From positions 4,505 to 68,504 of the forward strand of contig NZ_CAJTUX010000001.1 in NCBI RefSeq assembly GCF_910579365.1: a DNA stretch of 64,000 nt. The letters run 5' to 3'. Source of the DNA: an uncultured Oscillibacter sp. (GTDB taxonomy: Bacteria > Bacillota > Clostridia > Oscillospirales > Oscillospiraceae). The translations under genes were made by a program, and so were the position numbers. Every line of letters begins with the position of its first letter. The stretch's first letter is position 1. The notes below the pieces were generated by a model. The model was not told where the DNA came from and made no database searches. It saw only the letters and a program-made list of their open reading frames with translations. This document shows positions 52,788 to 61,739 of the stretch, in pieces.

Positions 52788-53942
52788 ATGACGAAAATCG
52801 ACGTTATCTCCGGTTTCCTGGGAGCAGGCAAAACCACGCTGATCAAAAAGCTGCTGGCGGAGGCCTACCAGGGCGAAAAGCTGGTTTTGATCGAAAACGA
52901 GTTCGGCGAGATCAGCATTGACGGCGGCTTTTTGAAGGAGTCCGGCGTTCAGATTTCGGAGATGTCCTCCGGCTGCATCTGCTGCTCTCTGGTGGGGGAC
53001 TTCCATCAGGCGCTGAAGGACGTGAGCGCCCAGTTCCACCCGGACCGCATCCTCATCGAGCCCTCCGGCGTGGGGAAGCTCTCCGATGTGATTGTTGCGG
53101 TGGAAAATACCGCCGCGGAGTCTCCCGATCTGAAGCTCAACAGCTTCGTCACCGTGGCCGACGCCAGCAAGGTGAAGGTCTACATGAAGAACTTCGGTGA
53201 GTTCTACAACAACCAGATTGAGTCCGCCGGCACCATTATCCTCTCCCGGACCCAGAAGCTGAGCCAGGAGAAGCTGGAGGCCGCCGTGTCTATGCTCCGG
53301 GAGAAGAACCCGGACGCCGCCATCCTCACCACCCCATGGGACCAGCTGGACGGGGGGACCATCCTCTCCGCCATTGAAAAAGTGTCCCTGGCGGAGGAGC
53401 TGCTGGCCAAAATGCGGGCGGAGCACGAAGCCGGGGAGGACGAGCACGCCCATCATCACGACCACGGCGAACACGAGCACCACCATCACGACCACGACGA
53501 ACACGAGCATCACCATCACGACCACGACGAACACGAGCATCACCATCACGACCACGACGAACACGAGCACCACCATCACGACCATGACGAACACGAGCAC
53601 CACCATCACGACCACGACCACGAGTGCAGCGATCCCCACTGCTCCTGCCATCACCATCACCACCACGCCGACGAGGTTTTCTCCTCCTGGGGCAGGGAGA
53701 CGCCCAAAACCTTCTCCCAGGCGGACATCGCGCGCATTCTCTCCGCTCTGGACTCCGGCGAATACGGCAGCATCCTCCGGGCCAAGGGCATCGTGAACGG
53801 CGAGGACGGAGCCTGGATTGAATTCGATTACGTTCCCGAGGAGCACGAGGTACGGGCGGGCCGTCCCGACTACACCGGCCGGCTCTGCGTCATCGGCGCG
53901 GAATTGAAGGAAGACCGGCTCTCCGAACTCTTCGGCCTGTAA
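52788..53942 (+). CDS. CobW/G3E-family GTPase with a His-rich repeat domain (putative metallochaperone)
   Basis: A 384-residue G3E GTPase. Walker A GFLGAGKTT (residues 8-16), the metal-binding CxCC motif in SSGCICCSL, and IEPSGVG are intact. The base-specificity motif is a divergent SRTQ. A histidine-rich insert (about 222-295) contains five EHEHHHHDHD decapeptides plus CSDPHCSCHHHHHH. The C-terminal CobW domain follows. Relatives deliver zinc, cobalt or other metals with GTP hydrolysis; the insert likely stores zinc or nickel. GGACTT-poor spacing makes the ribosome site weak. A second G3E gene follows 25 bases on. Confidence 0.9.
   Translation: MTKIDVISGFLGAGKTTLIKKLLAEAYQGEKLVLIENEFGEISIDGGFLKESGVQISEMSSGCICCSLVGDFHQALKDVSAQFHPDRILIEPSGVGKLSDVIVAVENTAAESPDLKLNSFVTVADASKVKVYMKNFGEFYNNQIESAGTIILSRTQKLSQEKLEAAVSMLREKNPDAAILTTPWDQLDGGTILSAIEKVSLAEELLAKMRAEHEAGEDEHAHHHDHGEHEHHHHDHDEHEHHHHDHDEHEHHHHDHDEHEHHHHDHDEHEHHHHDHDHECSDPHCSCHHHHHHADEVFSSWGRETPKTFSQADIARILSALDSGEYGSILRAKGIVNGEDGAWIEFDYVPEEHEVRAGRPDYTGRLCVIGAELKEDRLSELFGL
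53469..53618 (+). repeat. Five tandem 30-base repeats encoding EHEHHHHDHD
   Basis: Units start at 53469, 53499, 53529, 53559 and 53589. They encode identical decapeptides and differ only by a few silent changes (CAC/CAT, GAC). The repeats lie in frame inside the CobW gene. Confidence 0.95.
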
Positions 53943-53967
53943 GCCGGGAAAGGAAGTTCCCTTTACA

Positions 53968-54897
53968 ATGGACATTCCCGTCTATCTGGTTGCCGGATTT
54001 CTGGACGCCGGCAAGACCAATTTCATCAACGGCATCCTGGAGGACGGCTTCGCCCGCCAGGACCGGACGCTCCTTCTCCGCTGCGAGGAGGGCGAGGAGG
54101 ACTATAACCCCAAGGCCCTGCAAAACGTCACGGTGGTGGACATAGAGGACGAGGCGTCCCTGACCTGTTCCCGCCTGAAGGAGCTGGAGAAGAAACACAG
54201 GCCCAAGCAGGTCCTGATTGAATACAACGGCATGTGGCAAATGGAACACCTTTACAGCCAGGTCCTTCCCGCCAACTGGGTGCTCTATCAGATTATGGCC
54301 TTCGTGGAAGCGGGAACCTTTGAGCTCTACGCCAAGAACATGGGCCAGCTGATGATGGAGAAAATCACCAACGCGGACCTGCTGGTCTTCAACCGGGCCA
54401 CGCCGGAGCTGCGGGAGGCTCTGCGGAAGCGGAACCTCCGGATGGTAAACCGCCGGGCGGACATTTACTTTGAGAATGTGGACGGCAGCAGCGAGGACTA
54501 TCTCACCGGGGACGAGTGCCCCTTTGACCTGAACCAGTCGGTCATCGACATCCCGGACGACGATTTTGGCGTCTGGTATGTGGATGTCATGGACCACCCG
54601 GACCGCTGGAGCGGGAAGGAGGTCCGCATGAAGCTTCTCATGTGCCACTCCAAGAACTACCCCGGCGTGCACTGTCCCGGCCGGTTTGCCATGGTCTGCT
54701 GTGAGAATGATATCCAGTTCCTGGGGCTCGTGGCCAAAGGCATGGGCCTGAAGGACTACAAAAACCGGGACTGGGTAGAGGTCACTGCCCGGATGGCCAT
54801 GGAGAACCACGACGCCTATCAGGGCAAGGGCCCGGTGATGCACGTCATGAGCATCGCCCCCTGCCAAAAGCCCGCTCAGGATGTGGTGACATTCTGA
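53968..54897 (+). CDS. CobW-like GTPase, second divergent copy
   Basis: A 309-residue G3E-related protein. Walker A is the variant GFLDAGKTNF and the CxCC motif is missing; the region instead reads RCEEGEEDY. The C-terminal half (VWYVDVMDHPDRWSGKEV, NYPGVHCPGRFAMVCCENDI) resembles the metal-linked domain of TIGR03943-type YcgQ/YcgR partners. It starts 25 bases after the first CobW gene, so the two are cotranscribed. Function is inferred as a metal-homeostasis GTPase. Confidence 0.75.
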   Translation: MDIPVYLVAGFLDAGKTNFINGILEDGFARQDRTLLLRCEEGEEDYNPKALQNVTVVDIEDEASLTCSRLKELEKKHRPKQVLIEYNGMWQMEHLYSQVLPANWVLYQIMAFVEAGTFELYAKNMGQLMMEKITNADLLVFNRATPELREALRKRNLRMVNRRADIYFENVDGSSEDYLTGDECPFDLNQSVIDIPDDDFGVWYVDVMDHPDRWSGKEVRMKLLMCHSKNYPGVHCPGRFAMVCCENDIQFLGLVAKGMGLKDYKNRDWVEVTARMAMENHDAYQGKGPVMHVMSIAPCQKPAQDVVTF

Positions 54898-54918
54898 TAC
54901 GCTCTGTAATATAACACC

Positions 54919-54959
54919 AAAAGCTTCCCCTCCGTTGTCATATGGAGGGGAAGCTTTTT
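54919..54959 (+). terminator. Terminator of the CobW operon
   Basis: A perfect 15-bp stem (54919-54933 with 54944-54958) with a 10-base loop, ending in T5. Confidence 0.92.
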
Positions 54960-54996
54960 CCGCCGGCCCGGGACGCGGAGCGGCAGCCGCCCCGCA

Positions 54997-55863
54997 TCAC
55001 TCCCAAAGCCAGTTGCCCTTTCCGTCATAAAGCTGCGGCCGGGGGGACAGGTCTTCCGACACGTCATGGAGGCAGAAAACGTCCAGGACATACCCGTTGA
55101 CCATGCCGGAATGACTCTTGGACAATTCGCTCCAGCTGTAGCGCCGGGCCTCCTCCGGCAGCCCCACGCCGGAAGCCACGACCACGCCGTTCTCCTCGTC
55201 CCCGAAGTTCCATACCATCAGCCCGCCAATGCCGGGTTCCACCCGGACCCGGCCGCCCATGACCTGATAACGATCCGGAAACAGCGCGTCCCGCAGCCAG
55301 AGGCTCATGCACCACTCTCCCGCCTTGTCCGAACATAAGAGCGCCAGGTAATCCCCCGCCGCCGCCCGCTCCCGGACCGCCAGGGTCCTGGCGTCGAATT
55401 TGGGGTCTCGGTCCTGGAAGTAGTCCGCCGTCCCCTGCGCCAGAGCCTTTTCGTCCTCGAAGTGGACCGAGGCGGCGTAGTGGGCGTCCCGCTCCGCCTG
55501 CTCCTGCCTGGCCTGGGCGGAGACGCTGATGCCCCAAACCGCCAGCGCCGTCACCGCCGCCATGGCCAGCCACGCCAGCCATTTCCAAGTGTGCTCCCGC
55601 TTCATGCTCTCCATAATCTGTCCTCCCGCCGCTTCCGGCAATTCCTCCGTGGTCAGTTCCTTTCCGCTGAGCAGCTCGCTGATTGACAGGCCCAGCTCCT
55701 TCGACAGGGGCTCCAGGCTGTCCAGGCCCGGCATACCCCGCCCGGTCTCCCAGCGGCTGACGGCCTTGTCTGTCACGTGGAGCCGCTCCGCCAGCTCCGC
55801 CTGGCTGAGAGCCAGCTGTTTTCGCCGCTGGGCGATCAGCGTGCCGGTGGCTTTTGTGTCCAT
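54997..55863 (-). CDS. XRE-family regulator with membrane anchor and extracytoplasmic domain
   Basis: A 288-residue protein. The N-terminal HTH_3 domain (IAQRRKQLALSQAELAERLH, TDKAVSRWETGRGMPGLDSL) is followed by a linker and one transmembrane helix (WLAWLAMAAVTALAVWGISV, about 94-113). An outer domain of about 170 residues of unknown fold completes it. I chose the ATG at 55863 because GGAG is 9 bases upstream; an ATG at 55869 would be too close. It may be a one-component membrane sensor. No target is evident. Confidence 0.85.
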   Translation of the reverse strand: MDTKATGTLIAQRRKQLALSQAELAERLHVTDKAVSRWETGRGMPGLDSLEPLSKELGLSISELLSGKELTTEELPEAAGGQIMESMKREHTWKWLAWLAMAAVTALAVWGISVSAQARQEQAERDAHYAASVHFEDEKALAQGTADYFQDRDPKFDARTLAVRERAAAGDYLALLCSDKAGEWCMSLWLRDALFPDRYQVMGGRVRVEPGIGGLMVWNFGDEENGVVVASGVGLPEEARRYSWSELSKSHSGMVNGYVLDVFCLHDVSEDLSPRPQLYDGKGNWLWE

Positions 55864-56318
55864 TGCCATCAACTCCTTTGGCGACAGTATGCCACGGCGC
55901 CGGGGAAATGTCACCCTATGATTCGTAGAGTAGGGCGGCGGGGGAGAATTTTTCAGGTTTTTTCCTCAATCTCGTTGAATTTCGTGAAACAGTGTACTAT
56001 GGGAAGGGAATACCCCAGCGTTTTCAGGCAGCTATGCTCCATCAGGTAACTGTTGATGCATTTATGTTAGCACTGCCCAAATAGTGTCTACCAGAAATAA
56101 TTGGATGCGTATTAGACATTAAAATTTATAAAAATTCAGGAAATTCGCGCATTTTATCAGCGGAAGCGATTTTGAAGAGTGGATAATAATAAGTGAATTT
56201 ACAAAAAGCTTCCCCGCAGAAGAGGAGGGCAGAACCCCGGTGTCCACAATTTGGGTAGTGGCATTCAGTTGGCTAAACCTTCATCATTTTCAACACGAAA
56301 TTTATGGAGGTAACTCAA
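55864..56318. other. AT-rich intergenic region
   Basis: About 450 bases without a supportable gene. It is AT-rich and contains poor promoter-like elements, no recognisable RAT antiterminator or riboswitch, and GGAGG at 56306-56310 serving the pseudogene start. Confidence 0.5.
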
Positions 56319-57629
56319 ATGGGAAAGTATGTGCAATTAGCAAAGGACATCGTCCGAAACGTGGGCGGAAACGAGAACATCCGCTCCCTGCCCCACTGCA
56401 TCACCCGCCTGCGGTTCCAGCTTGTGGACGAGGCAAAGGCAAACGATGCGGTCTTGAAAAAAATGGACGGCGTAGTGACCGTTATGAAGTCCGGCGGACA
56501 GTATCAGGTGGTCATCGGAAATCACGTGCCGGAGGTCTACGCCGACGTGTGCGCCGTGGCGGGCCTGGGGGACGGCCTGTTCCACTTCCTGCCTCTGTTC
56601 CTGGGCTACACGGCGGCGAAGAAGTTCGGCCTCAAGCCTATGCTGGGCCTGGTCATCGGCGCGATTTTGTGCTATCCCGGCATTCAGGGCGGCGCCACTG
56701 CCGCCAACCAGTGTGAGGGAGCATATCAGAAGGGAGGCCGCGGCCTGTCCAACGCGGACCTGATCCCCTCCGGACCAAACCGCATGGCCGTGGCCTCCGG
56801 GAAGCTGGACCCGCGAAGCCTTACCGGGCAGGATTACCCCGTCCGAAAGGCCATTGATTACTATCGACGCTGGCGGGAGGACATTTCCCTGTTTGCCGAG
56901 ATGGGGTTTCAGGTCTACCGTTTTTCCATCAGCTGGTCCCGAATCTTCCCCAACGGCGACGAGGAGAAACCCAACGAGGCGGGGCTGACCTTCCGGGAGG
57001 GAGCGGACCCCAGACAGGTCTGCTACACCGCCGCCCACCATGAGCTGCTGGCCAGCGCCCTGGCGGTGGAACTGGCCCACGAGATCAACCCGGACAACCG
57101 GGTGGGCTGCATGCTGGCGGCGGGAAACACCTATCCCTACTCCTGCAATCCTCAGGACGTGCTGGCGGGAATGCTGGCGGACCGGGAGAGCTTCTTCTTC
57201 ACCGACGTTCAGGTTCGGGGGCACTATCCCTCTTACGCGCGGAAAAAGCTGGAGCGGGAATATATCCGCATTCCCGCCCAGGCGGGGGACGAGGACATCC
57301 TCCAGCGGGGAACGGTGGACTTTGTGTCTTTCTCCTACTATAACAGTATGGTGGCCAGCAGTGACCCGGCGGTCCAGGCCACAAAGAAGGGCAACCTTTT
57401 CGCCACAGTGGAAAATCCCTATCTGACATGCAGCGAGTGGGGCTGGTCTATTGCCCCCCTGGGGCTGTGTGGACTTGGTCAGCGCCAGTTCCGGAGAGAT
57501 GCGCAAGCGCTACGGCTTTGTCTATGTGGACGCCGATGAGCATTGCGGCGGGCCGCTGACAAGGTATCGGAAAAGTCCTTCGACTGGTACAAACAGGTCA
57601 TCGCCTCCGGCGGAGAGGACCTGGGATAA
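56319..57629 (+). pseudogene. Collapsed beta-glucoside PTS EIIBC / 6-phospho-beta-glucosidase chimera
   Basis: The frame opens as a normal EIIB domain (YVQLAKDIVRNVGGNENI, phospho-cysteine in PHCITRLRF). It then has a scrap of EIIC (LPLFLGYTAAKKFGLKPMLG) and jumps at about 56705 into GH1: AANQCEGAY, MGFQVYRFSISWSRIFPNGD. The GH1 part lacks the segment after PNEAGL with the acid/base Glu. It resumes at CYTAAHHELLASALAVELAH, then loses the nucleophile region after SEWGWSIA. The C terminus is out of frame (CVDLVSASSGEMRKRYGF, about 57465), and a further one-base slip precedes SFDWYKQVIASGGEDLG. At least four deletions are evident, so no enzyme or transporter activity is expected. Confidence 0.88.
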
Positions 57630-57700
57630 AAACGGACGACCCTACCCAATCTGGACAAATTATGGCCCGCGGCCGTTCAGATAAGGCAGGGTCGTTCTTT

Positions 57701-57737
57701 GCCTGTAGCTCTTGTATTTCAAGAACTACAGGCTTTT
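57701..57737 (+). terminator. Terminator-like hairpin after the bgl remnant
   Basis: Left arm 57701-57714 and right arm 57720-57733 pair with one mismatch around a 5-base loop, followed by T4. Confidence 0.6.
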
Positions 57738-58078
57738 AACTTCGGACAGCATGTTTCGCCAGCCAAAAAGCAGCGCACGCCGGATTCAGGATTTGATGGC
57801 CAAGACGGAAATACCCCATAAGCTGGAAGACGCGAAGCATCGCGCCCTGCTCACCGAACACCTGGAGAGCTTGGCGGAGGGGGCGCTTGCGGACCGCCGC
57901 TGTCTATTTCGCTCTGATTGCTGATGCACTTATGGGAACACATCCTAGTTGTTTCATAATCTTTGGAGAATGGCAAACACGCCTGTAAAGGCCCCACCCC
58001 AGAGAACGGAAAGAAGTACTTCCCTCAGCCCTTCGGCACTTGCAGTCAGCGAATTTTTGTGATATATATGACTGGGAG

Positions 58079-58093
58079 TAACATATGTAACAA
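58079..58093. promoter_or_regulatory. ACATATGT operator upstream of the SorC gene
   Basis: TAACATATGTAACAA, identical in 15 bases to the site before dhaL (59163-59177). It contains the perfect 8-base palindrome ACATATGT and lies about 13 bases before the regulator start. Confidence 0.65.
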
Positions 58094-58105
58094 GGGTAAA
58101 GGGGC

Positions 58106-59038
58106 ATGCCTGTGGAGATCAATTTGGAAAAACAGAAGCGGCTGGCCTATGTGGCCCGGCGCTATTACCTGGAGGACCAGAAGCAAAGTGACATCGCCCG
58201 GGAGCTGGGGGTGTCCCGCCCCCTGGTCAGCCGGATGCTGTCCGAGGCCCGGGAGCTTGGAATTGTGGAGATCACCGTTCACGAGCCGGGGGCCCGGGCG
58301 GCGAAGCTGCTGGAGCGCCTGTCCGGCTCGGTCCGGGGGGGCATCCTGGTGGAGGAGGGGGCGGACAACGACGAGACGAACCGCTTCCTCTCTCAGGGGG
58401 CTGTGGAGCTGCTGGGCCAGCTGGGAACCCGCCGCCTGGGGGTGGGCTGGGGCTATCTCATCGGCCAGCTGGTGACGTGGCTGGAAAGCCACCCCCAGCC
58501 AAACAGCACCGTCACCGACATCTGCCCCCTGGTGGGCAACGCCAGCATCCCCGCGCGGAATTACCAGTCCAATGAGAACGTCCGCCTGATGGCCCAGCAG
58601 CTGGGCGCCGCTCCTCATTTCCTCTACCTCCCCGCCCTGCCGGAGAGTCTGGAGGAGAAGCAGCTCCTGTGCTCCACCGAGGTCTACCGGCAGATCGAGC
58701 AGCAGTGGGCCCAGCTGGACACCGCCCTGGTGAACATCGGGGACTACCCCTCCAGTCCCGACTTCGCCTCCCTGGTGCGGTACGGCAGCCTGCTCCAGCG
58801 CCACCGCGCCTGCGGACGGATGCTGATCTATTATTTCAACGAGGCGGGCGCTGTCATCCAGTCCGACCAGGACTTTGCCGTCCAGATTCCCCTGGACGCC
58901 CTGGGACGCTGTCCTAACATCATCGGCGTCTGCTCCGCCAACACCAGCGCCAAGGCCCTGGGCGGCGCTCTGAAATCCGGCATGTTCACCCACATTGTAG
59001 CCCGTCAGGAGCTGGTGCGGGAATGGCTGGAGCAATAG
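58106..59038 (+). CDS. SorC/DeoR-family (LsrR-like) transcriptional regulator
   Basis: A 310-residue regulator. The N-terminal HTH has YYLEDQKQSDIARELGVSRP and LVSRMLSEARELGIVEI, followed by the SorC sugar-phosphate-binding domain (LGVGWGYLIGQLV, NIIGVCSANTSAKALGGAL). LsrR, the AI-2 repressor, belongs to the same family. It lies just upstream of, and in the same direction as, the dhaL-dhaK-lsrF-like operon. Identical operators precede both, so negative autoregulation and control of the operon are likely. The effector would be a phosphorylated ketose. Confidence 0.88.
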   Translation: MPVEINLEKQKRLAYVARRYYLEDQKQSDIARELGVSRPLVSRMLSEARELGIVEITVHEPGARAAKLLERLSGSVRGGILVEEGADNDETNRFLSQGAVELLGQLGTRRLGVGWGYLIGQLVTWLESHPQPNSTVTDICPLVGNASIPARNYQSNENVRLMAQQLGAAPHFLYLPALPESLEEKQLLCSTEVYRQIEQQWAQLDTALVNIGDYPSSPDFASLVRYGSLLQRHRACGRMLIYYFNEAGAVIQSDQDFAVQIPLDALGRCPNIIGVCSANTSAKALGGALKSGMFTHIVARQELVREWLEQ

Positions 59039-59130
59039 CGCCCTGAAATACGGCTTCTCGGGTACCGCCAGTACCTGAGAAGCCTTTTTGTACATGTTCC
59101 ATAAATTTTCTCTCGCTCTCGCTTTATGCG

Positions 59131-59159
59131 TTGACTTATGTAACACGTCGTGCTATCAT
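59131..59159 (+). promoter_or_regulatory. Predicted dhaL operon promoter
   Basis: TTGACT (59131-59136), 17-base spacer, TATCAT (59154-59159). An operator half-site (ATGTAACA, 59138-59145) lies in the spacer. Confidence 0.7.
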
Positions 59160-59162
59160 GAT

Positions 59163-59177
59163 TAACATATGTAACAA
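59163..59177. promoter_or_regulatory. ACATATGT operator overlapping the dhaL transcription start
   Basis: TAACATATGTAACAA, the same 15 bases as the site before the SorC gene. Its position over the predicted start site suits repression. Confidence 0.7.
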
Positions 59178-59199
59178 ATCAATAAGGAGGCGGATGTGT

Positions 59200-59808
59200 A
59201 TGACAAAGGAGGAGCTTGCCGCGCGGCTGAAGAGCGCCTGCGCGGCGGTGGCGGACGCGGAGGAGGAGCTGACAGAGATCGACTCCCGCTTCGGCGACGC
59301 GGACCACGGGCTCACCATGGCCAAAATCGCCGGGGCCATCGCCGGGGCGGCGGACCGGGCGGAAGGAGGCGTGCAGGCCATGCTGGACGATGCGGCCTGC
59401 GCCGTTATGACCCTCAACGGCGGCAGCGCCGTGCCCCTGTGGAACACCTGGCTGGACGGCATGCAGGAAGCGGCCCCTGAGGGCGGAGAGATCGACGTCC
59501 CGGGACTCCAGACAGTCTTTGCCAAGGGGCTGGAGGAACTTGGCGACATGTCCGGCGCCCAGGTGGGGGACAAGACCATGATGGACGCCCTGATCCCCGC
59601 CAGCGAGGCCATCGCCGCCTACAAAGGGACGGACGAGAGCGGCTTGTTCACCGCCGCCGCCCAGGCCGCCATGGAGGGGGCCCAGGCCACTCGTCAGTTT
59701 GTGTCCAAATTCGGCCGGGCCAAGAGCTACGGCGAGAAAACCATCGGAACCCCGGATGCCGGGGCCATGTCCATGGCCTATTTCTTCCAGGGCCTGGCAC
59801 GGTCCTGA
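59200..59808 (+). CDS. dhaL: Dihydroxyacetone kinase-type L subunit (ATP- or phosphoryl-binding)
   Basis: A 202-residue DhaL-fold protein. The nucleotide/Mg-binding motif DSRFGDADHGLTM (about residues 29-41), LNGGSAVPLWNTWLDG and VGDKTMMDALIPA are all conserved. In DHA kinases this domain supplies the phosphate for the ketone bound to DhaK. The ATG at 59200 follows AAGGAGG; two upstream in-frame ATGs are poorer. No dhaM or PTS phosphodonor gene is present in the window, so an ATP-dependent enzyme is possible. Confidence 0.88.
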   Translation: MTKEELAARLKSACAAVADAEEELTEIDSRFGDADHGLTMAKIAGAIAGAADRAEGGVQAMLDDAACAVMTLNGGSAVPLWNTWLDGMQEAAPEGGEIDVPGLQTVFAKGLEELGDMSGAQVGDKTMMDALIPASEAIAAYKGTDESGLFTAAAQAAMEGAQATRQFVSKFGRAKSYGEKTIGTPDAGAMSMAYFFQGLARS

Positions 59809-59841
59809 ACCTATGGTCAACAACTTTGAGGAGGTACCCGC

Positions 59842-60840
59842 ATGAAAATGAAGAAGTTTATCAACGCGCCGGAAAGCATCACCGATGAGGAGCTGGCAGG
59901 CCTGGGCCTGGCCTATCCCGACATCCTGGACGTAGACGGTCACCTGGTCGTCAGCAAGGACCTGGCCGGCGCCGACCGGGTGACCATCGTCACCTACGGC
60001 GGCTCCGGTCACGAGCCCGCCCAGGCCGGTTTTGTGGGCAAGGGAATGCTGGATGTCCAGGCTGTGGGCGACATCTTCGCCGCCCCCAACGGCCAGTTGG
60101 TGTTTGACGCCATGAAGCTGGCGGACAAGGGCCACGGCGTGTTGCTGCTGACCCTGAACTACGCCGGGGACCAGCTGGCGGGCAAGCAGGCCATGAAGCT
60201 GGCCCAGAAAGCGGGCCTCAACGTCCGGCAGGTGGTCACCGGAGAGGAAATCCAGTATGACCCCAACGGCGAGGACAACAAGCGGGGACTGGCGGGGGCC
60301 GTGGCTTTGTACCACATCGCCGCTGCCGCAGCCCGGGAGGGCAAGAGCCTGGACGAGGTGGCCGCCATCGCCCAGCGTTATGCCGACAGCATGGCCTCCG
60401 TCACCGTGAAGTCCACCGACGCCACCCATCCCCAGAACGGCATGTCCTTCGGCGACCTGGGAGAGACGGACCTGATGGAGATCGGCGCCGGCCAGCACGG
60501 CGAGGGGGGCGGCGTCCGGGTGCCCATGATGAGCTCCAAGGAAACCGTGGCCACCGTGGCCCAGGCTCTTTGCAAGAACCTTGATCTGAAATCCGGCGAC
60601 CGGGCCTTCGTCATGATCAACGGCTGCGGCGCCACCACCATGATGGAGCTGCTGGTGCTGTTCAAGGACACCGTGGAATTCCTGAAGAATATGGGCGTGG
60701 AGGTCGTGGCCAGCATGGTGGGCGAGATTCTCACCGTGCAGGAGGCCGCCGGCTTCCAAATGAACATTGCCAAGTGGGACGACGAGTTTATCCGGCTCTG
60801 GGGCGCCCCCTGCCACACTCCCGCTTACAGCAAGGAGTGA
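59842..60840 (+). CDS. dhaK: Dihydroxyacetone kinase-type K subunit (ketose-binding)
   Basis: A 332-residue DhaK protein. GGSGHEPAQAGFVGKGMLD is the phosphate/substrate-binding block. The residue that forms a covalent hemiaminal with the ketone is His219 in GAGQHGEGG. NGCGATTMMELLVL is also typical. GAGG lies 10 bases upstream of the ATG. With DhaL it should phosphorylate dihydroxyacetone or another short ketose. Co-location with an LsrF-like aldolase suggests a substrate other than plain DHA. Confidence 0.92.
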   Translation: MKMKKFINAPESITDEELAGLGLAYPDILDVDGHLVVSKDLAGADRVTIVTYGGSGHEPAQAGFVGKGMLDVQAVGDIFAAPNGQLVFDAMKLADKGHGVLLLTLNYAGDQLAGKQAMKLAQKAGLNVRQVVTGEEIQYDPNGEDNKRGLAGAVALYHIAAAAAREGKSLDEVAAIAQRYADSMASVTVKSTDATHPQNGMSFGDLGETDLMEIGAGQHGEGGGVRVPMMSSKETVATVAQALCKNLDLKSGDRAFVMINGCGATTMMELLVLFKDTVEFLKNMGVEVVASMVGEILTVQEAAGFQMNIAKWDDEFIRLWGAPCHTPAYSKE

Positions 60841-60843
60841 AGC

Positions 60844-61728
60844 ATGGCAGACAACATTGGAAACAAGGCCGCCCACGACTATCATCTGGATGTTCCCGCC
60901 GCGCAGGAGGGCTTTTACGTCAAGGGCGCGGCCCACTGCGGCTGGGGCATGAAGGCCCGGCTGGCCCGGCTGTTCGATCCCAAATCCGGGAACACGGTCA
61001 TGCTGGCCTTTGACCACGGCTACATCATGGGCCCCACCGCCGGGCTCGAGCGCATTGATCTGGTGATTCCGCCGCTGATTCCTTATGTGAACGTGCTGAT
61101 GGGCACCCGCGGAATATTCCAGTCCTGTATTTCCCCTGCCGCCCAGGTGGGGCGGTGCCTTCGGGTGACCTATGACTCCACGGTGCTTTACAACGACATG
61201 TCCAACGGCGGCGGCTTTGCCAGCGACATGGAAAACGCCCTGCGGATGAACGCCGACTGTGTGGCGGTTCAGACCTTCATCGGCTCCCCCGGCGAGAGCC
61301 GGTCTCTGGAGCTCCTTTGCCGGACCGCCGACGCCGGGGCCCGATACGGCGTCCCCACTTTGGGCGTGGTGGCCGTGGGCAAGGAGATGGAGCGGACGGA
61401 GAAGTTCTTCCTCCTTGCCACGAGAGTGCTGGCGGAAAACGGGGCCAACATCGTCAAGAGCTACTACTGCGAGGGCTTCGAGCGGGTGGCCGCCGCCTGC
61501 CCCGTCCCCATCGTCATCGCTGGCGGCAAGAAGCTGCCGGAGCCGGACGCCCTGGAGATGGCGTACAAGGCCATTTGCGAGGGCGCACACGGCGTGGACA
61601 TGGGCCGCAACATCTTCCAGTCCGACTGCCCCGCCGGCATGGCCCAGGCCATCGGCAAGGTGGTCCATGAGGGCTATACTCCCAAACAAGCCTACGAGGT
61701 CTACCAAGAGGTCAAACATCAACAATAG
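60844..61728 (+). CDS. LsrF-like class I aldolase/thiolase (DhnA family)
   Basis: A 294-residue TIM-barrel protein closely resembling E. coli LsrF: TVMLAFDHGYIMGPTAGLERID, VLMGTRGI, the Schiff-base lysine in ANIVKSYYCEGFERV, PIVIAGGKKLPEPDALEM and GVDMGRNIFQS. LsrF transfers an acetyl group from 3-hydroxy-2,4-pentadione 5-phosphate (from AI-2) to CoA, giving DHAP. Here it starts 3 bases after dhaK. LsrG, LsrK and the Lsr transporter are absent, so an AI-2 role is possible but another ketose phosphate is equally likely. Confidence 0.88.
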   Translation: MADNIGNKAAHDYHLDVPAAQEGFYVKGAAHCGWGMKARLARLFDPKSGNTVMLAFDHGYIMGPTAGLERIDLVIPPLIPYVNVLMGTRGIFQSCISPAAQVGRCLRVTYDSTVLYNDMSNGGGFASDMENALRMNADCVAVQTFIGSPGESRSLELLCRTADAGARYGVPTLGVVAVGKEMERTEKFFLLATRVLAENGANIVKSYYCEGFERVAAACPVPIVIAGGKKLPEPDALEMAYKAICEGAHGVDMGRNIFQSDCPAGMAQAIGKVVHEGYTPKQAYEVYQEVKHQQ

Positions 61729-61739
61729 GAGGAGCTGCT

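Larger units (their letters stand above)
57630..58105. other. Degenerate intergenic region with a hairpin and an unidentified frame
   Basis: Contains a terminator-like hairpin (57701-57737) and a 70-codon frame (57712-57924). That frame has a protein-like stretch EIPHKLEDAKHRALLTEHLE but overlaps the hairpin and has no family match I know; it may be another gene scrap. The last 30 bases hold a SorC-type operator. Confidence 0.45.

Noticed and set aside
53469..53618. Regular 30-base repeats that could be taken for a CRISPR array
   Set aside because: There are no spacers, the units abut directly, and they encode an in-frame His-rich segment of a CobW GTPase. No cas genes are present.
56240..56716. 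Alternative plus-strand frame of 158 codons over the EIIB region
   Set aside because: Arg/Gly-rich translation with no motif; the EIIB frame in the same place has full family similarity.
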